From assembly GCA_905234835.1 (NCBI GenBank), contig CAJOIZ010000024.1, forward strand, positions 1 through 64,000: DNA of 64,000 nucleotides, written 5' to 3'. Positions 17,422 to 24,306 of this stretch are shown piece after piece. The DNA comes from Paludibacteraceae bacterium. Lineage in GTDB: Bacteria > Bacteroidota > Bacteroidia > Bacteroidales > Paludibacteraceae. The position numbers and the translations under genes are program-made. A model generated the notes under the pieces. It was given only the letters and a program-made list of their open reading frames with translations. It was not told the origin of the DNA and made no database searches. The stretch's first letter is position 1. The number at the start of each line of letters is the position of its first letter.

Positions 17422-17480
17422 ATACCTGCTCCCGGCTTGAACCCACCAAAATATAATACTAACCTTCCGGAAGCAGGTAT
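17422..17480. repeat. Imperfect 14-bp inverted repeat with 31-nt loop
   Basis: ATACCTGCTCCCGG at 17422-17435 pairs with CCGGAAGCAGGTAT at 17467-17480 (one mismatch). It lies just past the 3' end of the acyl-CoA ligase gene. It might act as its terminator, although no T-run follows. Confidence 0.5.
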
Positions 17481-17498
17481 GTCTCTAAAACACCTTGT

Positions 17499-19127
17499 TT
17501 ATTTATAAAGATACCGCTTGATACTCTTCTTGGGAGTCTTTTCAAACTCCTGTTTGACTATCTCTATATCACTGACTTTGGAGTAAGCGGGCATCATCTC
17601 GTTAAGTCGCAGCAAGGTCTGCTTCATCTGCTGTAGAATCTGCGGCAGGCGTTCTTCCGCGTAGTCTTCTGGATAGACGAGGGCAATGAGTTTACCGTTG
17701 CGGTCCACCACGACGGACTCTGCCACGCCATCCAACGAGTTAAGCTTGTCTTCTATCTCCTCTGGGTAGATGTTCTGTCCGCTGGCTCCGAGAATCATAT
17801 TCTTACTGCGGCCGCGCAGGAAGACGTTCCCCTGGTTGTCGATGATACCGATGTCGCCGGTGCGCATCCAGCCGTCGTCGGTGAAGATATTGTCGGTAGC
17901 CTGCAGGTTCTTGTAGTAGCCGCGCATAACTCCGTCACCGCGTACCAGCACCTCGCCTTCCTCCTTGTGTGGGTTGTTGCTGTTCACAATGAGCTCCATT
18001 CGCGTAATGACTCTGCCGCAGGAGCCTTCCTTGTAAGTCTTCCAATGGGCATAGCAGAGTAGCGGCGCGCATTCGGTCATGCCGTAGCCGCATGTGTAGG
18101 GGAAATGTATCTGCCTCAGACAGTGCTCCACGTCCTTGTTGAGTGCCGCACCGCCGATAATGAGTATCTCCAGTTTGCCGCCGAAAGCGTTCATCAGCTG
18201 TTTGTACACTTTGTTGCGGATGGGGCGGTTGATGACGGGAGTGTTCCACAGTACGCGGACCAGCGGTTTGTGTATGACAGGGAAGATGCTCTTCTTGAAT
18301 ATCTTTTCGATGACGAGTGGCACGGTCAGTATCATATACGGCTTGACATCCGCGAAGGCGCGCATCAGGAGCGCGGGCGTGATACTCTTGGTGATGAAAT
18401 AGACGTGGGTGCCTCCAGCGAGCTGGTAGAGGAACTCGAACATCAGTCCGAACATATGCGCCAGCGGCAGCATGGAGACGATGCGTTTCGACGGGTCGTT
18501 GGGAATCTCCGTCTGCCCGAAGACGACGTTAGACGACAGGTTCTTGTGTGTCACCATCACGCCTTTGGGCGAGCCTGTGGAGCCGGATGTGTAGTTAATG
18601 AGTGCCACATCGTCCATATTGTCAATGGGGAAATGCACGTCTGTTGCGCGGAACCCTTGCGGATAACGCGTCTGCATCAGTTGGTCGATTTCCTCAGGGC
18701 GGATCTCCTTCCTGCTACGGACAATCTGAAAGTCCTCAAGCGAGATGAATGTCTCCACGTTCTCCATTTTGTCCAAGTCGATACGTCCCTTCACCCACGG
18801 ACCGATAAAGAGGACTCTGGCATCGGAGTGTGTTACCAGCTCGTGGATACTCTCGCTGGTGAAGTCGGGCAGGATACTGACTGCCACACCTCTTGCTGCG
18901 GCTATTGCCAGATATGCTACGCCCCAGTTGGAGCTGTTGCGTCCGCAGATGGCTATCTTGTCGCCTGCGCGTATGCCTAATTGTTCGAACAACAGGTCAA
19001 GCCATGTCACTTTCTCTGCCAATTGACCGTAGGTGTAACTTATTGTGCCTTGATAGTCGGATACGGCTTCACCATCCCAGTTTGTGCGGATGACGTCCTG
19101 AATGTAGGACATGTAATGTTTCATCAT
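17499..19127 (-). CDS. AMP-binding long-chain fatty acid/acyl-ACP ligase
   Basis: 542 residues from the Met at 19127 (or 19124). The longer start at 19187 lies upstream of the promoter at 19157-19188 and is rejected. ATP-grasping motif NYTSGSTGSPKGVMVTHKN, then MLPLAHMFGLMFEF, GYGMTECAPL, the ATP-binding aspartate in WMRTGDIGIID, the hinge LRGRSKNMILGASGQNIYPEEIE and a C-terminal lysine (KTPKKSIKRYLY). It activates a carboxylic acid, most likely a fatty acid, as acyl-AMP and passes it to CoA or ACP. The chain length is not readable. Cytosolic or membrane-peripheral. Confidence 0.9.
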   Translation of the reverse strand: MMKHYMSYIQDVIRTNWDGEAVSDYQGTISYTYGQLAEKVTWLDLLFEQLGIRAGDKIAICGRNSSNWGVAYLAIAAARGVAVSILPDFTSESIHELVTHSDARVLFIGPWVKGRIDLDKMENVETFISLEDFQIVRSRKEIRPEEIDQLMQTRYPQGFRATDVHFPIDNMDDVALINYTSGSTGSPKGVMVTHKNLSSNVVFGQTEIPNDPSKRIVSMLPLAHMFGLMFEFLYQLAGGTHVYFITKSITPALLMRAFADVKPYMILTVPLVIEKIFKKSIFPVIHKPLVRVLWNTPVINRPIRNKVYKQLMNAFGGKLEILIIGGAALNKDVEHCLRQIHFPYTCGYGMTECAPLLCYAHWKTYKEGSCGRVITRMELIVNSNNPHKEEGEVLVRGDGVMRGYYKNLQATDNIFTDDGWMRTGDIGIIDNQGNVFLRGRSKNMILGASGQNIYPEEIEDKLNSLDGVAESVVVDRNGKLIALVYPEDYAEERLPQILQQMKQTLLRLNEMMPAYSKVSDIEIVKQEFEKTPKKSIKRYLYK

Positions 19128-19156
19128 CTGTTCCTTGTTTTTGGTCAAAATCGGCA

Positions 19157-19188
19157 CAAAAGTATTTCGGTGTAGCGACTCGGGCAAA
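19157..19188 (-). promoter_or_regulatory. Promoter of the acyl-CoA ligase
   Basis: On the minus strand TTTG, 20 bases, TACTTTTG. It fixes the start codon at 19127 or 19124. Confidence 0.75.
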
Positions 19189-19326
19189 ATGAATGGACTG
19201 ACAGACCTTTTCAGGGACTTTTTACCCGAATAGTGGGTGAATTTCCTTATAAAGGGGTGAAAATTGGTATCACTGTCCTATAAAAGCAGCAAACCCAAGC
19301 GTAATTTTCACAAAAGAATCAATCTT

Positions 19327-19370
19327 TGAACGGGCATTGAACGGTAAATGAACGCCGCATGAACATGCAT
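19327..19370 (+). repeat. Degenerate 11-bp tandem repeat, 4 units
   Basis: Four units beginning TGAAC with a period of exactly 11 bp. Nothing gene-like is seen from 19190 to 19690 apart from this and the array at 19498. Confidence 0.65.
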
Positions 19371-19497
19371 AGACCAACGAATGTCCCCCAATCGTCCATT
19401 AGAGATATCTCATTCCTTATCGTTGCTATCTACAATGAATATCCTAATGAAACAGCCACTTTGCAGCAGCCAACCAGCGACCAAACAGCAAGCAATG

Positions 19498-19574
19498 CCG
19501 ACAGTCAACCGACAGTCAGCCGACAGTGAACCGACAGTGAGCCGACGGTCAACCGACAGTGAGCCGACGGTCAA
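19498..19574 (+). repeat. 11-bp tandem repeat, 7 units (CCGACAGTCAA family)
   Basis: Seven contiguous 11-bp units alternating between CCGACAGTCAA, CCGACAGTGAG and CCGACGGTCAA. The same unit occurs inverted at 46401-46466. Confidence 0.9.
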
Positions 19575-19694
19575 CAGAAGGATTACCGTAAGAAAACCGA
19601 ATGATAGTGCTTGTTCAAAGCATGCTCGAAGGTTCCCGTACCGTATGACTTACCGTATTATTATCGGGTCGTAATATAAAAAAGTGCGTTTTCT

Positions 19695-19726
19695 GTTGCA
19701 GGGATGGAAAATGCGCCGTACTTTTG
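19695..19726 (+). promoter_or_regulatory. Promoter of rpsU
   Basis: GTTG, 20 bases, TACTTTTG at 19719-19726. It gives a leader of about 110 nt before the rpsU ATG. Confidence 0.65.
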
Positions 19727-19829
19727 CCGCCCAAAAGGTCAGGCGGAAGACTTAAACATCCGCTATCGGCGTGCGTGCAAACACGAATATAAACTAAATT
19801 GTAAAGAAGCGCGTTACGCCACAAAGAAA

Positions 19830-19834
19830 GGAGG
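19830..19834 (+). promoter_or_regulatory. Strong Shine-Dalgarno sequence of rpsU
   Basis: AAAGGAGG with 8 nt between GGAGG and ATG 19843. Bacteroidota genes mostly lack such sites. In Flavobacterium, bS21 helps hide the anti-Shine-Dalgarno end of 16S rRNA, and its own mRNA keeps a strong site for autoregulation. The same logic probably applies here. Confidence 0.8.
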
Positions 19835-19842
19835 TGCATAAG

Positions 19843-20037
19843 ATGATCGTAGTTCCCGTAAAAGAAGGAGAGAACATCGAGCGTGCGATTAAGAAGTTCA
19901 AACGCAAGTTCGACAAGACAGGCGTGATTAAAGAGCTCCGCCGCCGTCAGCAGTTCGACAAACCCAGTGAAATTAAACGTGCGAAGATGCAACATGCCAT
20001 CTACGTTCAGCAGATGCATGCTCACGATGATATGTAA
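19843..20037 (+). CDS. rpsU: Ribosomal protein bS21
   Basis: 64 residues, basic. MIVVPVKEGENIERAIKKFKRKFDKTGVIKELRRRQQF is the standard bS21 N-terminus. It binds the 30S platform near the 3' end of 16S rRNA. ATG 19843 is chosen over the upstream in-frame GTG because the latter overlaps the Shine-Dalgarno sequence. Monocistronic: own promoter upstream and a strong terminator downstream. Autoregulation through the strong ribosome-binding site is likely. Confidence 0.95.
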   Translation: MIVVPVKEGENIERAIKKFKRKFDKTGVIKELRRRQQFDKPSEIKRAKMQHAIYVQQMHAHDDM

Positions 20038-20066
20038 TCATGTTCGCAGTCATTTGGGCTGAATAG

Positions 20067-20095
20067 AAAAAGCGTACGTAGGTACGCTTTTTTTG
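20067..20095 (+). terminator. Intrinsic terminator of rpsU
   Basis: Stem AAAAAGCGTAC / GTACGCTTTTT with a 4-nt loop, running into a T-tract, 30 nt after the stop codon. Confidence 0.9.
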
Positions 20096-20203
20096 CAAAG
20101 TAAGGTCAGTAAACCGTTCGTCAGGGCGTTCTGCACCGAGACGCAACGATAGAACATAAATATAAATCAAAGCCGTTTCGACGGCAATAAAGATAGTGGC
20201 AAT

Positions 20204-21058
20204 ATGCAGATAATAACAACCAAACAGGACTTGCAGCGAGAAGTGGAAGCGTGCAAGAGTCACGGTAAATCCATCGGACTGGTTCCCACAATGGGCGCTC
20301 TTCATGCCGGTCATGCCTCGTTAGTACGCCGTGCAGTAAGTGAAAACAACGTGTGTGTGGTTTCGGTGTTTGTCAATCCGACACAGTTCAACAACAAAGA
20401 GGATCTGGCTCTCTATCCCCGCGACCTGCAGCGCGACGCGCAACTATTGGAGTCGATAGGCGCACACTATGTGTTTGCTCCTTCGCCCGAAGAGATGTAC
20501 ACAGCGGAAGAAATGAGCGGGACATTCCGCTTCGATTTTGGCGGATTGGACAAGGTAATGGAGGGCAAGATGCGCCCCGGACATTTCAATGGCGTAGTAC
20601 AAGTGGTCAGCCGCCTGTTCTATCTGGTACGTCCGGACAGAGTTTATTTCGGAGAAAAGGACTTCCAGCAGTTAGCTATCATCCGCTTTATGGTGGAGCG
20701 TAGCGAGTTAGCAGGTACGTTCGGCGACCTGCGGATAGTGGGTTGCCCTATTGTACGCGAAGAGTCGGGACTGGCTATGTCAAGCCGTAACGAGCGTCTT
20801 TCCGAGGAAGAGAAAGCGACAGCAACCGCTATCTACCGTACGTTGCGAGAGAGCATGAAATGGGCGAAAACGCAAAGCGTCCGTGAGGTGGAGAAGCGTG
20901 TAGTTGATACCATCAACAGCGTGGATGGATTGGAAACAGAGTACTATGAAATAGTTGACAAGACGACACTGCTACCCACTGACACGTTCAGCAACGCCAT
21001 CGGCTGCGTGACTGTCTATTGCGGGAAAGTGCGGCTGATTGACAATATACAATACTGA
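20204..21058 (+). CDS. panC: Pantothenate synthetase
   Basis: 284 residues, standard length. Joins pantoate and beta-alanine with ATP to give pantothenate (vitamin B5, precursor of CoA); cytosolic dimer. The nucleotidyltransferase motif MGALHAGHASLV (HxGH, ~31-37), FVNPTQFN, the pantoate site VVQVVSRLFYLV, YFGEKDFQQL and the second ATP motif MSSRNERLS are all present. Followed 2 bp later by pdxB. Confidence 0.97.
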   Translation: MQIITTKQDLQREVEACKSHGKSIGLVPTMGALHAGHASLVRRAVSENNVCVVSVFVNPTQFNNKEDLALYPRDLQRDAQLLESIGAHYVFAPSPEEMYTAEEMSGTFRFDFGGLDKVMEGKMRPGHFNGVVQVVSRLFYLVRPDRVYFGEKDFQQLAIIRFMVERSELAGTFGDLRIVGCPIVREESGLAMSSRNERLSEEEKATATAIYRTLRESMKWAKTQSVREVEKRVVDTINSVDGLETEYYEIVDKTTLLPTDTFSNAIGCVTVYCGKVRLIDNIQY

Positions 21059-21060
21059 CT

Positions 21061-22017
21061 GTGTACAGGATAGTCATAGACTGTCATATCCCCTTTTTAG
21101 AAGGTGTATTCGACACGTTCGCGGAGACGGTACGTCTTGAACCGGAGGAGATAACCGCTACGGTGGTACGTGATGCCGATGTACTGATTGTGCGCACACG
21201 GACACGCTGTGATGCGTCTTTGTTAGAAGGTTCGAGAGTGCGGCTGATTGCCACCGCCACTATCGGCTATGACCATATAGACACCGATTACTGCCGGAAG
21301 CACGGGATAGTGTGGACCGCTTGTCCGGGCTGCAACGCCCAAGCCGTATGCGACTATGTGGAGGAGGCATTGCGGTACTGCGAGGATGTAACAGGCAGGC
21401 GTTTGCATTCCATAGGCATAGTAGGGGTAGGGCATGTAGGCGGCAAGGTGGAGCAGATGGCACTGCGCAGAGGAATGAAGGTGCTGACCAACGATCCGTT
21501 CCGTACGGACAAAGGTTTCCTTCACTCTTCGTTGGCAGCGATAGCCGAATGTGATGTAGTAACGTTCCATACACCGCTTATCTGCAACGGCAGTTATCCT
21601 ACGTACCGGCTGTGTGATGCATCTTTCCTGTCGCGTTGCGGGAAGAGAACTCTTATTATCAATGCCGCACGCGGGGGGATTGTGGACGAAGAAGCACTGC
21701 TTGAAAGCGGGCACCCTTGCGTGATTGACTGTTGGGAGAACGAGCCGGATATACGCACCCGCCTGCTGTATTCGGAGAACACTCTGCTTGCATCCTACCA
21801 CATTGCCGGTTACTCAGTGCAGGGCAAGCGGAACGCCTCTATGATGTGCGCTGAAGCGGTCTTCCGTTGGGCGGGAATGGAAGGTGAACCGCAACTCAAT
21901 GATGATAGCACTCCTGCTGGAGACAGCTCGCAGGGATGGATAAAGCGGGTTACCGACAAGTTGCGGGCGAATCCTGCGGAATTTGAACCACTGCGCAAAG
22001 AATATGTATTGAGATAA
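21061..22017 (+). CDS. pdxB: 4-phosphoerythronate dehydrogenase
   Basis: 318 residues, a D-2-hydroxyacid dehydrogenase of the pyridoxal-phosphate (vitamin B6) pathway: oxidises 4-phosphoerythronate using NAD. Starts with GTG. The Rossmann motif GIVGVGHVGG is at ~119-128. The catalytic trio is Arg in NAARGGIVDEE, Glu in CWENEPD and His in ASYHIAGYS. The last segment (TPAGDSSQ to the end) is short, so the PdxB-specific dimerisation domain is reduced compared with E. coli (~378). In operon with panC. Confidence 0.92.
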   Translation: MYRIVIDCHIPFLEGVFDTFAETVRLEPEEITATVVRDADVLIVRTRTRCDASLLEGSRVRLIATATIGYDHIDTDYCRKHGIVWTACPGCNAQAVCDYVEEALRYCEDVTGRRLHSIGIVGVGHVGGKVEQMALRRGMKVLTNDPFRTDKGFLHSSLAAIAECDVVTFHTPLICNGSYPTYRLCDASFLSRCGKRTLIINAARGGIVDEEALLESGHPCVIDCWENEPDIRTRLLYSENTLLASYHIAGYSVQGKRNASMMCAEAVFRWAGMEGEPQLNDDSTPAGDSSQGWIKRVTDKLRANPAEFEPLRKEYVLR

Positions 22018-22031
22018 AACCTTAGCATACC

Positions 22032-23006
22032 ATGATACACAACCATCATCACGATGAACACGAACATCATCATCACGAAGGACACGGTCATCACCATCAC
22101 GAAGGACACGGACATCACCATCATCACCATGTGACCACAGAAAGCAACCGAACGATTGTTCTGTGGTCCGTTATCCTCAATCTGCTTTTTGTAGCAGTGG
22201 AAGGGATAGTGGGGTGGAAGGAAAGTTCACTGTCTCTATTGTCGGATGCGGGGCATAACCTGAGCGACGTGTTCAGTCTGCTACTTGTATTAGTGGGCTT
22301 TTCGCTTGCACAGGTTAAAGCCAAGCCGCATTACACCTATGGTTACAAAAAGTCCACTGTGCTGATTTCATTGGTGAACGCTGTGCTGCTGTTAGTGGCG
22401 GTCGGGGCGATTGTAGCGGAGAGCATCCGCAAGTTCCGTGAGCCTGTGGCAGATATCAACGGCGAAGCCATCTCATGGACAGCGGCAGTGGGAATAGTCA
22501 TCAATGCAGCCACAGCGTTACTGCTGATGCGCGGTCAGAAAGGCGATCTGAATATGCGCGGGGCGTTCCTGCATATGGTAGCGGACACATTGGTGTCATT
22601 AGGCGTTGTTGTGTCGGGTGTTATTATCATCTTCACAGGCTGGGCAGTGATTGACCCGATAATCAGTTTGGTGATAGCCGTTGTTATCCTTGTCAGCACA
22701 TGGGATTTGCTCTCCGACAGTATGCGGCTTATACTGGAAGGCACACCCGAAGGTATTGAGACCGAAGAGGTAATGGAGCATATCCGTAAGGTGGACAAAG
22801 TGCGTGACCTGCATCACGTGCATATATGGGCGCTCTCCACTACCGACAATGCACTTACAGCGCACATCGTTGTAGAAAGATTGGAAGACATGCACGAAGT
22901 CAAGCGGCAAGTCAAGGACGAACTTCGGGAACTGGGCATTACCCATTCCACACTCGAATTCGAAACACCAGACACCGCCTGCTCTGATGTAACCTGCATG
23001 TCTTAA
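22032..23006 (+). CDS. Cation diffusion facilitator (zinc/cobalt/cadmium exporter)
   Basis: 324 residues, CzcD/ZitB-like metal:proton antiporter of the inner membrane. The first ~35 residues are almost all His with some Asp, Glu and Gly, a likely zinc-binding or sensing tail. There are six membrane helices; the transport-site motifs are DAGHNLSD in helix 2 and HMVADTLVS in helix 5. The C-terminal cytoplasmic domain has HHVHIWALS and metal-binding His residues. Third gene of the panC-pdxB run, 14 bp after pdxB. Confidence 0.93.
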   Translation: MIHNHHHDEHEHHHHEGHGHHHHEGHGHHHHHHVTTESNRTIVLWSVILNLLFVAVEGIVGWKESSLSLLSDAGHNLSDVFSLLLVLVGFSLAQVKAKPHYTYGYKKSTVLISLVNAVLLLVAVGAIVAESIRKFREPVADINGEAISWTAAVGIVINAATALLLMRGQKGDLNMRGAFLHMVADTLVSLGVVVSGVIIIFTGWAVIDPIISLVIAVVILVSTWDLLSDSMRLILEGTPEGIETEEVMEHIRKVDKVRDLHHVHIWALSTTDNALTAHIVVERLEDMHEVKRQVKDELRELGITHSTLEFETPDTACSDVTCMS

Positions 23007-23059
23007 CGGGAATTATTGCGGTTACGCTGAGGTGTCGGTGTGGTCTGCGGAGTAACATA

Positions 23060-23142
23060 CGAATCACATATGAATCACATATGAATCACCTAAGATTTCT
23101 ATCTTGCTTATAACTGAAAAAGCGCATCAATAGCGCATCAAC
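23060..23142 (+). repeat. Two short 11-bp tandem arrays
   Basis: Three units of the TGAATCACATA type (23060-23092) and two of AGCGCATCAAT/C (23121-23142), both with an 11-bp period, between convergent genes. Confidence 0.75.
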
Positions 23143-23199
23143 GAAGGATGATAGGAACAAAGGATTAGGGGCACCTCACGAACGCATGATATGGACGCC

Positions 23200-24282
23200 T
23201 CATGAACGCATTACGCGGATGTAGAGGAAGGTGCCGATAATGAGAAAGACGATATTCGGAATCCACACTGCCATAAAGGGCGACAGCACCCCACTCACAG
23301 AAAAAGTGGAAGACACAGTGGAGAACAATATATAAAGTGCCGACAGCGTAATTCCTATGCCGAGGTTCTTCCCCATTCCCCCACGCACCTTGCGGCAACT
23401 CATAGTGAAGCCCAACAGAGTCATAATGAATGCTCCAATCGGCGAAGCGAACCGTTTCCACCACTCCGTCTCGAATGCCTGCAAGTTGCCTGCACCACGC
23501 TGCCGCTGACGTTCCATATACTGCTTCAACTCAGGATTGGTCATGTGCTGCGCGTCCATTGCTGTGACAAACAACTCGTCCGGATGCATCGGAATAACCG
23601 TATCCAACTGTGAACCCCGTGTCAGCGTCTCATGCAAGCCGTTAAAATCGCGGCGCACATAATCGGTCAGATGCCAGTTATACAGCGAATCATACTGAAT
23701 GCGCTGTGCCGTAATGCGCATGGTCAGTGTTTTGCCCTCGAAATGCTCCAACGAAGCACGATAGCCAAGATTGTTCTTCAGTTGGTAATTCTCAATATAC
23801 AGAATAGTACCGGGCTCCACCTCCATTTGCACGTTATGGGCGTTGGTGATGGAGAAAGACTCGATGTACTTGTCCTGAAAACTGAGCAGATGCCCTGAAG
23901 CAGGAGGGATAATCCAGCCTGCAAGAACAAACAGCAGAATAAACAGGAAGGTGGCGGAAAGCAGGTATGGACGAAAGATGCGCCGAATGCTCACACCCGC
24001 CGCCAGCATAGCGATAATCTCGCTGTTACCCGCCATCTTGCTCGTGAAGAAGATGACCGATATGAATATGAACAGCGGACTGAACATATTCATATAGTAC
24101 GGGATAAAGTGGATATAGTACTCCTGTATCACCTCTTTGGCGGTGAGCTGGTACTCGTAGAAATCATCCATCTTCTCCGTCAGGTCAAACGCTATTCCGA
24201 TACTCAGAATCAGAATAATCGAGAAGAAGAACGTTCCGAGGAACTTCCCAATGATATATCGGTCTATGCGGGTTAAAGGCAT
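23200..24282 (-). CDS. lptG: LptF/LptG-family lipopolysaccharide export permease
   Basis: 360 residues. Two blocks of three membrane helices flank a periplasmic beta-jellyroll domain (~140-275), the layout of LptF/LptG, which with LptB2 extracts LPS from the inner membrane and passes it to LptC/A. Family signs: N-terminal DRYIIGKFLGTFFFS, AGNSEIIAMLAAGVSIRRI in the coupling-helix region and WWKRFASPIGAFIMTLLGF. Bacteroidota usually have two such genes; G is chosen loosely over F. Last gene of the nuclease-rlmI-uvrA operon. Confidence 0.87.
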   Translation of the reverse strand: MPLTRIDRYIIGKFLGTFFFSIILILSIGIAFDLTEKMDDFYEYQLTAKEVIQEYYIHFIPYYMNMFSPLFIFISVIFFTSKMAGNSEIIAMLAAGVSIRRIFRPYLLSATFLFILLFVLAGWIIPPASGHLLSFQDKYIESFSITNAHNVQMEVEPGTILYIENYQLKNNLGYRASLEHFEGKTLTMRITAQRIQYDSLYNWHLTDYVRRDFNGLHETLTRGSQLDTVIPMHPDELFVTAMDAQHMTNPELKQYMERQRQRGAGNLQAFETEWWKRFASPIGAFIMTLLGFTMSCRKVRGGMGKNLGIGITLSALYILFSTVSSTFSVSGVLSPFMAVWIPNIVFLIIGTFLYIRVMRS

Positions 24283-24306
24283 TTCTTCTGGTGTGATTCA
24301 ATTGAC

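Noticed and set aside
17422..17480. Attachment site next to tRNA-Met
   Set aside because: An inverted, not direct, repeat; it does not match the tRNA 3' end and no integrase is nearby.
18105..18980. 291-codon open frame antisense to the acyl-CoA ligase
   Set aside because: No motifs; the minus-strand ligase has all family signatures over the same span.
19498..19574. CRISPR array
   Set aside because: Units are 11 bp and contiguous with no spacers; no cas genes in the window. The same holds for the other arrays.
19381..19674. Open frame across the 11-bp array
   Set aside because: The encoded peptide is just the repeat translated (SADSEPTVSRR..); its unit is not a multiple of three and no promoter precedes it.
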